Below the pieces are notes generated by a model. That model worked only from the letters and a program-made list of their open reading frames with translations, was not told the DNA's origin and did no database searches. A DNA stretch of 64,000 nt. Source: Gelidibacter mesophilus DSM 14095. Lineage in GTDB: Bacteria > Bacteroidota > Bacteroidia > Flavobacteriales > Flavobacteriaceae. Where the stretch lies: NCBI RefSeq assembly GCF_000423005.1, contig NZ_AUHD01000016.1:1-64000 (forward strand). The letters run 5' to 3'. A program made the position numbers and the translations under genes. This document shows positions 17,599 to 27,300 of this stretch, piece by piece (the stretch's first letter is position 1; every line of letters starts with the position of its first letter).

Positions 17599-20500
17599 AT
17601 GAGCAACTCTAGTAGTAATGTGTACGAACTCTTTGAGAAGGCTGCCAGATTATATCCTGATGATCTTTGTTTGATGACAAACGCTGGCAGGTTGACTTAT
17701 AGAGAAACAGAGGAGGAAGTGGTTCGGATTTATAACTCTATTCTATGTTACGCAAAAGATGAAAATATTTTAGGTGTACCTACCACGCGAGGTAGTGAAC
17801 AAATCATCTTCATGCTTGCAATTTTAAAGGCTGGCAAAGCTTATCTACCTATAGATTTTGGATATCCTAGGAAAAGACTTGACAGTATAATCAGCAATTC
17901 TAAACTGACGTATTGCTTAACTACTAAGACTGATAAAGGCAATGCTGTAGAACTTGGTCTTATACCAATACTAAATAATGAAATTCAAAAATCGCCAAGT
18001 TCTCAATTCGTCGAATCAAATATTACTACTTCTCTAACGTATGTCCTTTACACTTCAGGCTCTACTGGAGAACCAAAAGGAGTATGTATGGGCGAAAAAG
18101 CCATGGTCAATCTGATTAAGTGGCAAAACAACAATTCTGTTTGTAAAAATGGCACGCGCACTTTGCAATTTGCGCCATTAAGTTTTGACGTATCTTTTCA
18201 AGAAATCATGGCAACGTTGAGCAACGGTGGTACTTTGGTCCTCATCGATGATGCTTTAAGACTTGACATGGTAGCACTTTTAGAATATATTGATAAACAA
18301 AAAGTTAACAGACTTTTTCTGCCTTTTGTTGCACTACAAGCCTTAGCGGAGGCATCATTGAGTACAAATCATTACCCAGCATCACTTAAGGAAATAATGA
18401 CTGCCGGAGAACAACTAAAAATAACCCCGCAGGTAATTAATCTTTTTACCAGATTACACAATTGCGTACTCTATAATCAATATGGTCCTACGGAGTGTCA
18501 TGTAGTTACCGAATTAAAATTGGAAGGAAATCCTAACGACTGGCCAACCTTGCCCACCATAGGAAAACCAATTAGCAACACGGATTTATTTGTGCTTAAT
18601 AATGAACAAGAAATTTTACCTAATGGCACTATTGGAGAATTATGCATTGCAGGTATATGTTTAGCCGATGGCTACATGAATAAAAGAGAACTAACGGATG
18701 AAAAATTTGTAAATTGGAACTCTCCTGATGGTAAGTATACACGAATTTATCGCACTGGAGATATTGCAAAATATTTACCTGATGGGAATATAGAATTTCT
18801 TGGTCGTAAGGACGATCAAGTTAAAATTAGTGGCCATAGAATAGAATTGGCAGAAATTGAATTAGCAATCAACTCCATTTCTGGCATTCATCAAACAGTG
18901 GTCGTTGCGTTCAACCATTTGGGTGGCCAATCTCAACTAGTTGCCTATATGCAGCCGAATAAGGATAACTTAGATGTATTTGAAATACGTCAAAAAGTAT
19001 CTGATATTTTGCCAGATTATATGATCCCCTCCTATTTTTTGTTGGTTGAAAAATTTCCAAGAACTTCAAGTGGTAAAATCGACAAGAAGAGTTTACCTAC
19101 CCCCCAGTATAGTAGACCCAGCTCTGCGCCTCCTTATAAGGCGGCAACCAGCAGAATCCAGAAGAATGTAACTCAAGTGTGGGTTGATTTATTACATATT
19201 CCGGAAATTGGTATTGATGACAACTTTTTTGAATTGGGAGGTACTTCCCTATTGGCTCAGAAATTAGTGGCTACTCTATTAAAAGATTACAATTATAAAT
19301 TGCCAGTAACAAAATTGTACCAATTTCCTAGAATTGCTGAGATTTCGAATTATCTAGATCCCAACAAGGTCACTAAATCAAAAAAGGCACTTACTAAAAC
19401 CAATAGATTCTCTAATGACGTCGCTGTTATTGGTATGGCAGGTAGGTTTCCTGGCGCAAACACCATCCACGAATTATGGGAAGTTCTCAAAAACGGAAAA
19501 GAAACCACATCATTCTTTTCTTTGGAGGAATTAGATCCGAGCATTTCTGAAGAACTACGGAAAGATCCTTTATATGTACGAGCGCGCGGGATTATCCCCT
19601 CTGCAAAGCAATTTGATCCGGCATTCTTCGGACTAAATCCAAAGGTTGCTTCGGTAATGGATCCTCAGCAGCGCTTATTTCTAGAAATAGCATGGGAAGT
19701 CCTTGAGCATTCTGGCCATCTTCCTAAGCATTATGATGGAAGCATTGGGGTTTATGCAGGCACGGGCATGAATACTTACTATAAGAAAAACATCTTGCCA
19801 AACACCGAACTGTTGAATCAAGTGGGAGATTTCCAAGCAAGCACTCTCAATGAAAAGGATTATATAGCCACTAGAACTGCTTATCATTTAGATTTGAAAG
19901 GACCAGCAGTCAGCGTGCATTCTGCCTGTTCCACATCTCTTCTTGCCATTGCCCAAGCTACGGAAGCGATAAGAAATGGCCAATGTGATGTGGCTATAGC
20001 TGGCGGATCTAGTGTAACGGTTCCAATTAATAGCGGACATTTATATCAAGAAGGATCCATGTTAAGTCCTGATGGTCACTGTCGCTCATTTGATGAAAAC
20101 GGCAAAGGAACAGTGTTTAGCGATGGTTGTGGCGTCGTCCTCCTTAAAAGCTTAGAGGCCGCTAAAAAAGATGGCGATTACATCTACGGAATTGTTAAAG
20201 GTATTGGAATTAGCAACGATGGTGGTGGAAAAGGAAGCTTTACTGCTCCTAGCGTAGAAGGACAATCCGAAGCCATATACAGAGCTCTCAATGACGCCAA
20301 TATTTCTGCCTCGGACATAAGTTATGTTGAAACTCATGGCACGGCTACTCCTATTGGAGACCCTATAGAAATGGAGGGGCTTCATGATGCCTTTGGCGAA
20401 CAAAGCCAGAAAAACTATTGTGCTATTGGTTCCATAAAAAGTAATATGGGCCATTTAACGGCTGCGGCTGGAGTTGCTGGTTTTATTAAGACCATTTTGG

Positions 20501-23500
20501 CTATGAATCATCGTCAAATCCCACCTTCCTTAGGCTTTTCAAAACCTAATCCTGCTATTGATTTTGAGAACAGCCCCTTCTTTGTCAATGATGAATTGCG
20601 TGATTGGGAGTCTGAAAAAATTCGTCGTGCAGGAATTAGCTCCTTCGGGGTTGGCGGTACCAATGTTCATGTCGTTGTTGAAGAATTTGAAATAAAGCAA
20701 GCCGCTTCAGGCAATAGTAGACCTTTACAAATTTTAACTTGGTCTGCTAAATCAAAAAATAGTCTTGATGGTTATAAATTGGCTCTTGGCAATTTTATCA
20801 AATTATCAAATGAACATAAACTAGCAGATATTGCGCATTCCCTCAGTACCACCAGAGATTCCTTTAATAAGCGGAGTTTTGTGTTGGCATCCCATTCAGA
20901 AAGTGCATTGACACAATTGTTATCTGACGGAACAAGTTCAATAAAATCTTCTGAATTAAAGTCGACCCCTAGTAACTTGGCATTTTTATTTCCTGGGCAA
21001 GGTGCACAATATTTACAAATGGGAAGTTCACTTTACGAAAATGAACCCGTTTTTCGAGAAGCCATTGATCAATGTGCTGCTATTTTAATTAAAGCATTTG
21101 ATTATGACATTCGAAATATCATTTACCCTGAACAAAACACTGCTGAAGCAGAAGTACGATTAAAGGACACACAATACACACAACCTGCGTTATTCATGGT
21201 TGAATATGCTCTATCACAACTTTGGATAAACTGGGGTGTTAAACCAACTCTATTATGCGGACATAGTATTGGTGAATTTGTTGCGGCTCATTTGGCAGGA
21301 ATATTCAGTTTGAAAGATGCCTTGGAGTTAGTTGCTATTCGTGGAAAATTGGTAAGTAACCTTCCTCAGGGCAGTATGCTATCGGTTAGGACAAGTTTCG
21401 ATAACTTATCTCAAATTCTGCCCGAGAACCTCTCTATAGCAGCAGTAAATTCCGATCTTCTCTGTGTTGTTTCAGGTGAAGATCAAGACATTGAAGAATT
21501 CATGAAAATTCTCGGTAAAAAAGAAATTCCGAATAAATTACTTTTGACGAGTCATGCTTTTCATTCTACTATGATGAATCCAGTTTTAGAAGAATTTGAA
21601 GCTGAAGTCAAAAAAATAACTTTAAACATCCCTCGTCTTCCTATTGTTTCAACCGTAACGGGAACTTGGTTAAGCGATTCTGAAGCCACAGACCCAAAGT
21701 ACTGGGCGGATCATTTGCGTGCTACGGTTCGTTTTTCGAACGCTATGGATACCGTTCTTGAATTAGACAATCTTGTATTATTGGAGGTCGGTCCTGGGCG
21801 CGCTTTAACTACATTATCGCAACAGAAAAAGAAGTCCAAATCGGCCACGTCTGTTTCAAGTTTGGTAGTTCCAAATGAAACAGAAAACTCATATCATACA
21901 GTTCTATCTGCTTTAGGCCAACTTTGGTTAAAAGGGGTTGAACCTAATTGGGAAGCATATTATGAAGGGCAAACACGTCAAAAGGTATGGTTACCGTCAT
22001 ACGTTTTCGATCGTAAACTGTGTTGGGTAGATCCACCAATTATGAGGGATGTCACTACAAACCAATATCAAGAAGTAGAAATCAATAACAATAATAATCA
22101 ACCTATACAATCACAGCATCAAATGAATACCGTTGCACAACCACATAGAAAAACAACACTTCTGGAGAAAATATCAGATATCATTTTGAATACTTCAGGA
22201 ATAGAATTGGAAGCGTCAGAGTACGATCATAATTTCCTTGAACTAGGACTCGATTCTCTTGTATTGACCCAAATGGCTATTACCTGTAGAAATGATTTTA
22301 ATACGCCAATAACTTTCCGTCAACTAAATGACGAATTAGGCACTCCAAACCTCTTGGCAGAGCATCTCGACAAAACATTGCCAAAAGAGATGTATGCACC
22401 AACTCCTGCTCCCCAAACGGTTGAAAATTTTAATAATAATAATAATAATATCAGGCCTCAAGTTTCAGCGCCACCGGTACAGAACACTACGAATAATACC
22501 TACAGTAATAACAGTTCAGCTCTAAATCTTATAGGACAACAATTACAACTTCTAGGGAAACAAATAGAGTTGCTTCAGGGACACGATAACCAGCAAACAC
22601 AAACAGCGCCACCAGTTTTTCAACAAGAAAAACAGTCGGCACCGGCACCGGCATCGACTTCAGCTGAAGTCTTGTCTGAGGATGATAAGAAAGAACATCA
22701 AAAACCTTTTGGAGCTTCACCTAAAATAGAAAAGAAATCTTCAGATATAAGTTCAAGTCAGAAATCCTTTTTGGAAACTTTGATTGCCGATTATAATAAA
22801 AAAACAGCCGGGAGCAAGGCCTATGCTCAAAAACATCGTCCGCACATGTCTGATCCGAGAGTTGTTTCTGGGTTTAAGCCACTAACAAAAGAATTGGTTT
22901 ATCCTTTGGTGGTTGGAAAATCTTCAGGAAATAAACTTTGGGATATCGATGGCAACGAATATATTGATGCTTTAAATGGTTTTGGCTCTTGTTTATTTGG
23001 TCATCAACCTGATTTTATAAAAGAAGCTTTGCACGAACAAATAGAGCTCGGTTACGAAGTTGGCCCACAACACCCCCTAGCTGGTGAAGTCTGTGAATTA
23101 CTTTGTGAATTGACACAACATGACCGTTCCGCACTTTGTAATACGGGTTCAGAGGCTGTGTTGGGTGCCATGCGTATTGCCAGAACGGTAACAGGTAGGT
23201 CACTGATTGTTGCATTTTCTAGATCTTATCATGGTATAACTGATGAGGTTTTGGTGAGAGGTTCTCGTATTAAGAAATCTTTTCCTGCCGCTCCAGGAAT
23301 TATGCCAGAATCAGTTCAAAACATGTTGATATTAGATTATGGAACAGAGGAGAGTTTACAAATAATCCGTGACAGGGCCCATGAATTGGCAGCAGTTCTT
23401 GTTGAACCCATACAAAGTAGAAGACCTGATTTTCAGCCTGTAGAGTTCCTAAAGGAGGTCAGAAACATCACAAAAGCTTCAAATACAGCATTTATATTTG

Positions 23501-24240
23501 ATGAAGTTATCACCGGATTCCGCATGCATCCACAAGGTATTCAAGGCATGTATGGCATTAAAGCAGATATTGCCACCTATGGCAAGGTTATTGGCGGCGG
23601 CTTATCCATTGGAGCCATAGCCGGTAGTAGACAATACATGGACGCCCTTGATGGTGGTCATTGGCAGTTTGGAGATGATTCCTATCCTCAAGTTGGAGTT
23701 ACCTATTTTGCTGGTACATTTGTCCGCCATCCTTTGGCATTGGCAAGTGCAAAAGCGTCGTTGCTTCATCTAAAGGAAAATGGACCTCAACTTCAAGATG
23801 ATTTGTCCGCAATGACCGATCGTTTAGCATCAGAATTGAATACATTCTTTAAAAATCAAAAGTTACCTATTGAGATCAATCATTTCAGGTCGTTATGGAG
23901 ATTATCGTTTTTGGAGGAGATTCCTTACGCTGAATTGGTTTTTGTGCTCATGAGACTTAAAGGAATTCACGTTTGGGATGGTTTTCCATGTTTTCTGACT
24001 ACTGCCTATAAAGATGAAGATGTCACATTTATAATCGATTCCTTTATTGAAAGTATCAGTCAACTCAAAAAAGCGGGAGTTTTTCAATCTATCTTGGCAG
24101 AAGACAATCATACTGATATTAAAACGTCGGCCCAATTGAATCAGCCTCCAAAACCTGGAGCAAAATTAGCCTTAGACGAATCAGGAAATCCAGCTTGGTA
24201 TGTAGAAAATGAAGGCAGCTTTCAAAAAATCGATTTATAG
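17599..24240 (+). CDS. Hybrid NRPS/PKS megasynthase A-T-KS-AT-T-aminotransferase
   Basis: 2213 aa. Domains in order: adenylation about 15-510 (TSGSTGEPKG 152-161, QYGPTEC 294-300, RTGD 385-388, SGKIDKK with K493); carrier T1 about 520-590 (LGGTS, Ser550); ketosynthase about 605-1035 (Cys777 in HSACSTS, His913 in ETHGTA, His952 in SNMGHL); acyltransferase about 1125-1420 (GHSIG, Ser1223; HAFH 1319-1322, the malonyl-type signature); carrier T2 about 1515-1590 (GLDSL, Ser1553); an N/Q-rich linker about 1590-1725; class III PLP aminotransferase about 1730-2150 (FDEVITGF Asp1968, Lys1996 in TYGKVIGGG). No KR, DH, ER or C domain. Predicted work: load an amino acid, add malonate, transaminate the beta-ketone. 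Pocket residues of the A domain read D-V-Q-F-M-A-Q-V-V-K by my alignment, close to proline codes. The tail GAKLALDESGNPAWYV is the usual AMT-to-C linker. Confidence 0.95.
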   Translation: MSNSSSNVYELFEKAARLYPDDLCLMTNAGRLTYRETEEEVVRIYNSILCYAKDENILGVPTTRGSEQIIFMLAILKAGKAYLPIDFGYPRKRLDSIISNSKLTYCLTTKTDKGNAVELGLIPILNNEIQKSPSSQFVESNITTSLTYVLYTSGSTGEPKGVCMGEKAMVNLIKWQNNNSVCKNGTRTLQFAPLSFDVSFQEIMATLSNGGTLVLIDDALRLDMVALLEYIDKQKVNRLFLPFVALQALAEASLSTNHYPASLKEIMTAGEQLKITPQVINLFTRLHNCVLYNQYGPTECHVVTELKLEGNPNDWPTLPTIGKPISNTDLFVLNNEQEILPNGTIGELCIAGICLADGYMNKRELTDEKFVNWNSPDGKYTRIYRTGDIAKYLPDGNIEFLGRKDDQVKISGHRIELAEIELAINSISGIHQTVVVAFNHLGGQSQLVAYMQPNKDNLDVFEIRQKVSDILPDYMIPSYFLLVEKFPRTSSGKIDKKSLPTPQYSRPSSAPPYKAATSRIQKNVTQVWVDLLHIPEIGIDDNFFELGGTSLLAQKLVATLLKDYNYKLPVTKLYQFPRIAEISNYLDPNKVTKSKKALTKTNRFSNDVAVIGMAGRFPGANTIHELWEVLKNGKETTSFFSLEELDPSISEELRKDPLYVRARGIIPSAKQFDPAFFGLNPKVASVMDPQQRLFLEIAWEVLEHSGHLPKHYDGSIGVYAGTGMNTYYKKNILPNTELLNQVGDFQASTLNEKDYIATRTAYHLDLKGPAVSVHSACSTSLLAIAQATEAIRNGQCDVAIAGGSSVTVPINSGHLYQEGSMLSPDGHCRSFDENGKGTVFSDGCGVVLLKSLEAAKKDGDYIYGIVKGIGISNDGGGKGSFTAPSVEGQSEAIYRALNDANISASDISYVETHGTATPIGDPIEMEGLHDAFGEQSQKNYCAIGSIKSNMGHLTAAAGVAGFIKTILAMNHRQIPPSLGFSKPNPAIDFENSPFFVNDELRDWESEKIRRAGISSFGVGGTNVHVVVEEFEIKQAASGNSRPLQILTWSAKSKNSLDGYKLALGNFIKLSNEHKLADIAHSLSTTRDSFNKRSFVLASHSESALTQLLSDGTSSIKSSELKSTPSNLAFLFPGQGAQYLQMGSSLYENEPVFREAIDQCAAILIKAFDYDIRNIIYPEQNTAEAEVRLKDTQYTQPALFMVEYALSQLWINWGVKPTLLCGHSIGEFVAAHLAGIFSLKDALELVAIRGKLVSNLPQGSMLSVRTSFDNLSQILPENLSIAAVNSDLLCVVSGEDQDIEEFMKILGKKEIPNKLLLTSHAFHSTMMNPVLEEFEAEVKKITLNIPRLPIVSTVTGTWLSDSEATDPKYWADHLRATVRFSNAMDTVLELDNLVLLEVGPGRALTTLSQQKKKSKSATSVSSLVVPNETENSYHTVLSALGQLWLKGVEPNWEAYYEGQTRQKVWLPSYVFDRKLCWVDPPIMRDVTTNQYQEVEINNNNNQPIQSQHQMNTVAQPHRKTTLLEKISDIILNTSGIELEASEYDHNFLELGLDSLVLTQMAITCRNDFNTPITFRQLNDELGTPNLLAEHLDKTLPKEMYAPTPAPQTVENFNNNNNNIRPQVSAPPVQNTTNNTYSNNSSALNLIGQQLQLLGKQIELLQGHDNQQTQTAPPVFQQEKQSAPAPASTSAEVLSEDDKKEHQKPFGASPKIEKKSSDISSSQKSFLETLIADYNKKTAGSKAYAQKHRPHMSDPRVVSGFKPLTKELVYPLVVGKSSGNKLWDIDGNEYIDALNGFGSCLFGHQPDFIKEALHEQIELGYEVGPQHPLAGEVCELLCELTQHDRSALCNTGSEAVLGAMRIARTVTGRSLIVAFSRSYHGITDEVLVRGSRIKKSFPAAPGIMPESVQNMLILDYGTEESLQIIRDRAHELAAVLVEPIQSRRPDFQPVEFLKEVRNITKASNTAFIFDEVITGFRMHPQGIQGMYGIKADIATYGKVIGGGLSIGAIAGSRQYMDALDGGHWQFGDDSYPQVGVTYFAGTFVRHPLALASAKASLLHLKENGPQLQDDLSAMTDRLASELNTFFKNQKLPIEINHFRSLWRLSFLEEIPYAELVFVLMRLKGIHVWDGFPCFLTTAYKDEDVTFIIDSFIESISQLKKAGVFQSILAEDNHTDIKTSAQLNQPPKPGAKLALDESGNPAWYVENEGSFQKIDL

Positions 24241-24312
24241 GAGCCCTATTGAGACGAGCACATATTTAAATAGGATATTTAAAACATAATTCAAACTGAT
24301 GAATTCATCATC

Positions 24313-27300
24313 ATGATAGAAACCAAAAAGACATTCAACCCTTTTAAAGGGCCAATAGTAGAACGCGTAATTTATACGACTCAACCACAGGCAGAAATTT
24401 GGATTGCCTGTAAATTAGGTGATAATGATGCAAACAGAGCTTACAACGAATCTGTAACTCTAATTTTAAATGGCAATTTAAATCTTGCCGCACTTGAGAA
24501 AGCCATACAAAATTTAGAAGAACGTCACGAAGCTTTAAGAAGTGTTTTTAGCACTGATGGTCGATTCATGACAGTCTTTAAGAAGAGCGTAATTCAAATT
24601 GATCATAAAAATCTAACTGAATTACGTGAGTCCGAAATTCACAGCTCTATTAAGAAATACCTGGCCGCCGAGGCAAATTATGTATTTGACTTGGTAAAAG
24701 GACCACTTTTGAAAGTAGGACTCCTTAAGATATCAGAAACAGAGCATCATTTGGTACTTAATGGACATCATATTGTTTGTGATGGCTGGTCCATTGGAAT
24801 TATGCTTCAAGAACTTGGTGAACTCTATTCTGCCAATGTTCTTAATACAGATCACCACTTACCAGAACCTGAAAGTTTCAGTGCTTATGCCGATTCACAA
24901 CAGGCCTATTTAGCAAGCAATGCGCATACCATCAATGAAAATTATTGGCTTGATCAATTTAGAGGCGAAGTCCCGCAACTGAACTTACCGACCGATTTTC
25001 CAAGACCTCAATTTAGGACCTTTAAAAGTGAACGCTTAGATTTGCCTATGCCTATCGCTTTGGTGGATTCTCTTAAAAAAACCGGGTTAAAGTCTGGATC
25101 TAGTTTCGTGACCACCCTCCTATCTGCTTTTGAAATTTTTCTTTATACACAAACCAACCAAGAGGATCTTGTTTTAGGCCTTCCATCCGCTGATCAAGCT
25201 GCAAGTGGTAAAACTCAAATGATTGGCCATTGTGTAAATTTATTGCCCTTACGCAGTAAAGTTGATTCAACCATGACTTTTGGTGAATACCTTAAAAAAC
25301 GTAAGCCTGAACTACTTGACGCTTATGATCATCAAAAATTTAGTTTTGGAGAATTGCTTCAAAAGCTAAATATTGCTAGAGACCCTTCGCGAGTGCCATT
25401 GGTTCCTGTAGTCTTCAATATCGATATGGGAATGGATGATGGCGTTTCATTTTCAGGATTAACTTACACTTTAAAAAGTAATCCAAGGGCTTACGAAACT
25501 TTTGAAATATTTTTAAATGCTTCCGGGTCTGCCGAACATCTCATCTTGGAATGGTCCTACAACGCAAACCTGTTTAAGCCAGAGACCATAAAACAAATGA
25601 TGGTTTCTTTTGAGAAGATCATCACCACAATTGTTGACAACCCAAGTATTACGATTGGTGATATTATAAAAGTGGATGCATCAGATTATTCAAAATTGAA
25701 TGATACAGCTGCCGTATATCCAAGTTTACCGTTACATGAATTACTCATGAAACAAGCTAAAATAAATCCAGATAAAATAGCATTGAAATTTGGTCCTAAA
25801 GAAATCTCATATGGTGATTTAGAAAAACAAGTGCATCAAGTAGCTCATTATTTAAAAGCTGAAGGCGTTGAAAATGGAGATTTCGTAGCTGTTTCATTAC
25901 CTCGCTCCATTGAATTGATGGTAACCCTGGTTGCTATTATGGAATGCGGCGCGGCATATCTTCCTCTAGATCCTACCTATCCCAGCAAACGTCTGGAATT
26001 TATGTTGGAAGATTCGGAAGCCAAATTTATGATTACGACGAAATCATTTTCAACAAACTTACAATCAACTACAAAACTGTTGCTTTTAGAAGAGATTTTT
26101 TCCAATCTTTCAAAATTTCCTCACACACCCCTACCCGAAAAGGTAGACATCCAAAATATAGTTTACATCCTTTACACTTCAGGTTCTTCCGGAAAACCAA
26201 AAGGCGTCCCAATTACACACAAGAACTTGGTTAATTTGCTTTTTAGTGTCTTAGAAAAACCAGGTGTTAAAGAATCAGATGTTCTAATATCAATTACCAC
26301 AATTTCTTTCGACATTGCAATGGTCGAGTTATTTGCACCACTATTGATTGGAGCCAAATTGATAATTACAAATGAAGAGACCTCAAAAGACACACGATTG
26401 TTGTTGGATGTGATGAGAAATGAGAACATTACCTTAATGCAGGCCACTCCTGCAACATGGCAAATGCTTTTATATTCTGGTTGGAACGAAACTTTGCCGA
26501 TCAGAGCCATTTCTACTGGTGAAGCGCTACCAATGGTATTGGCCAAAAGCATCTCTCTACGCGTAAATGAGCTATGGAACATGTATGGTCCTACAGAAAC
26601 TACAATTTGGTCTGCAATGAAACTCATTTCAAAAGAAGATCAATTAATTACGATTGGGAGCCCTATGGCCAATACCCAGCTTTATATTCTAGATGAGCAG
26701 TATAGATTGGTAGCACCAGGTAAAACTGGAGAACTTTGTATTGCTGGTGACGGCGTTGCCCAAGGCTATTGGAATAGAGACGATTTGACATCTGAAAAAT
26801 TCATAAACAATCCGTTTGATACCGATTTTGGATCGCTTCTTTATCGAACAGGCGACCTTGCTAAACTCCTTCCTTCTGGAGACATCCATTGTTTGGGAAG
26901 AATTGACCAGCAGGTCAAAATTAGAGGACAGCGTATAGAATTAGAAGAAATAGAACAAGCACTCGATTCTTTGAATGGTATCCAATCAGCAGTGGTGCTG
27001 ATTAGTGAAGACCTATTAATTGCCAATGTGATTCTTGCAGAATTGGGAACTTTAAATGCCAATCAGGTTAATTCTTGGAAAGAAATCTTAAAAGATCAAC
27101 TTCCAGCTCATATGATTCCGCATCAGTTTATTTCAGTTAAAGAATTTCCGACAACACTAAGCGGTAAAATTGATCGTAAAGCGTTATTGCAAAATCTGCC
27201 TACCAAAGAGAATGCCCTAAGTTTTACAGCGCCTGTTACGGACTCAGAAAAAGTAATTGCCTCCATATGGGAAGAATGTCTCAAAATTGAGAAAATTGAT

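Noticed and set aside
20152-20454. Antisense open frame of 100 codons inside the ketosynthase region
   Set aside because: It is a shadow of the strongly coding plus strand with no domain or signals of its own; the same holds for other antisense frames inside the large genes.
22428-22450. aat repeat as a phase-variation switch of the NRPS/PKS gene
   Set aside because: The repeat unit is three bases, so changes in copy number keep the frame; it can alter linker length only.
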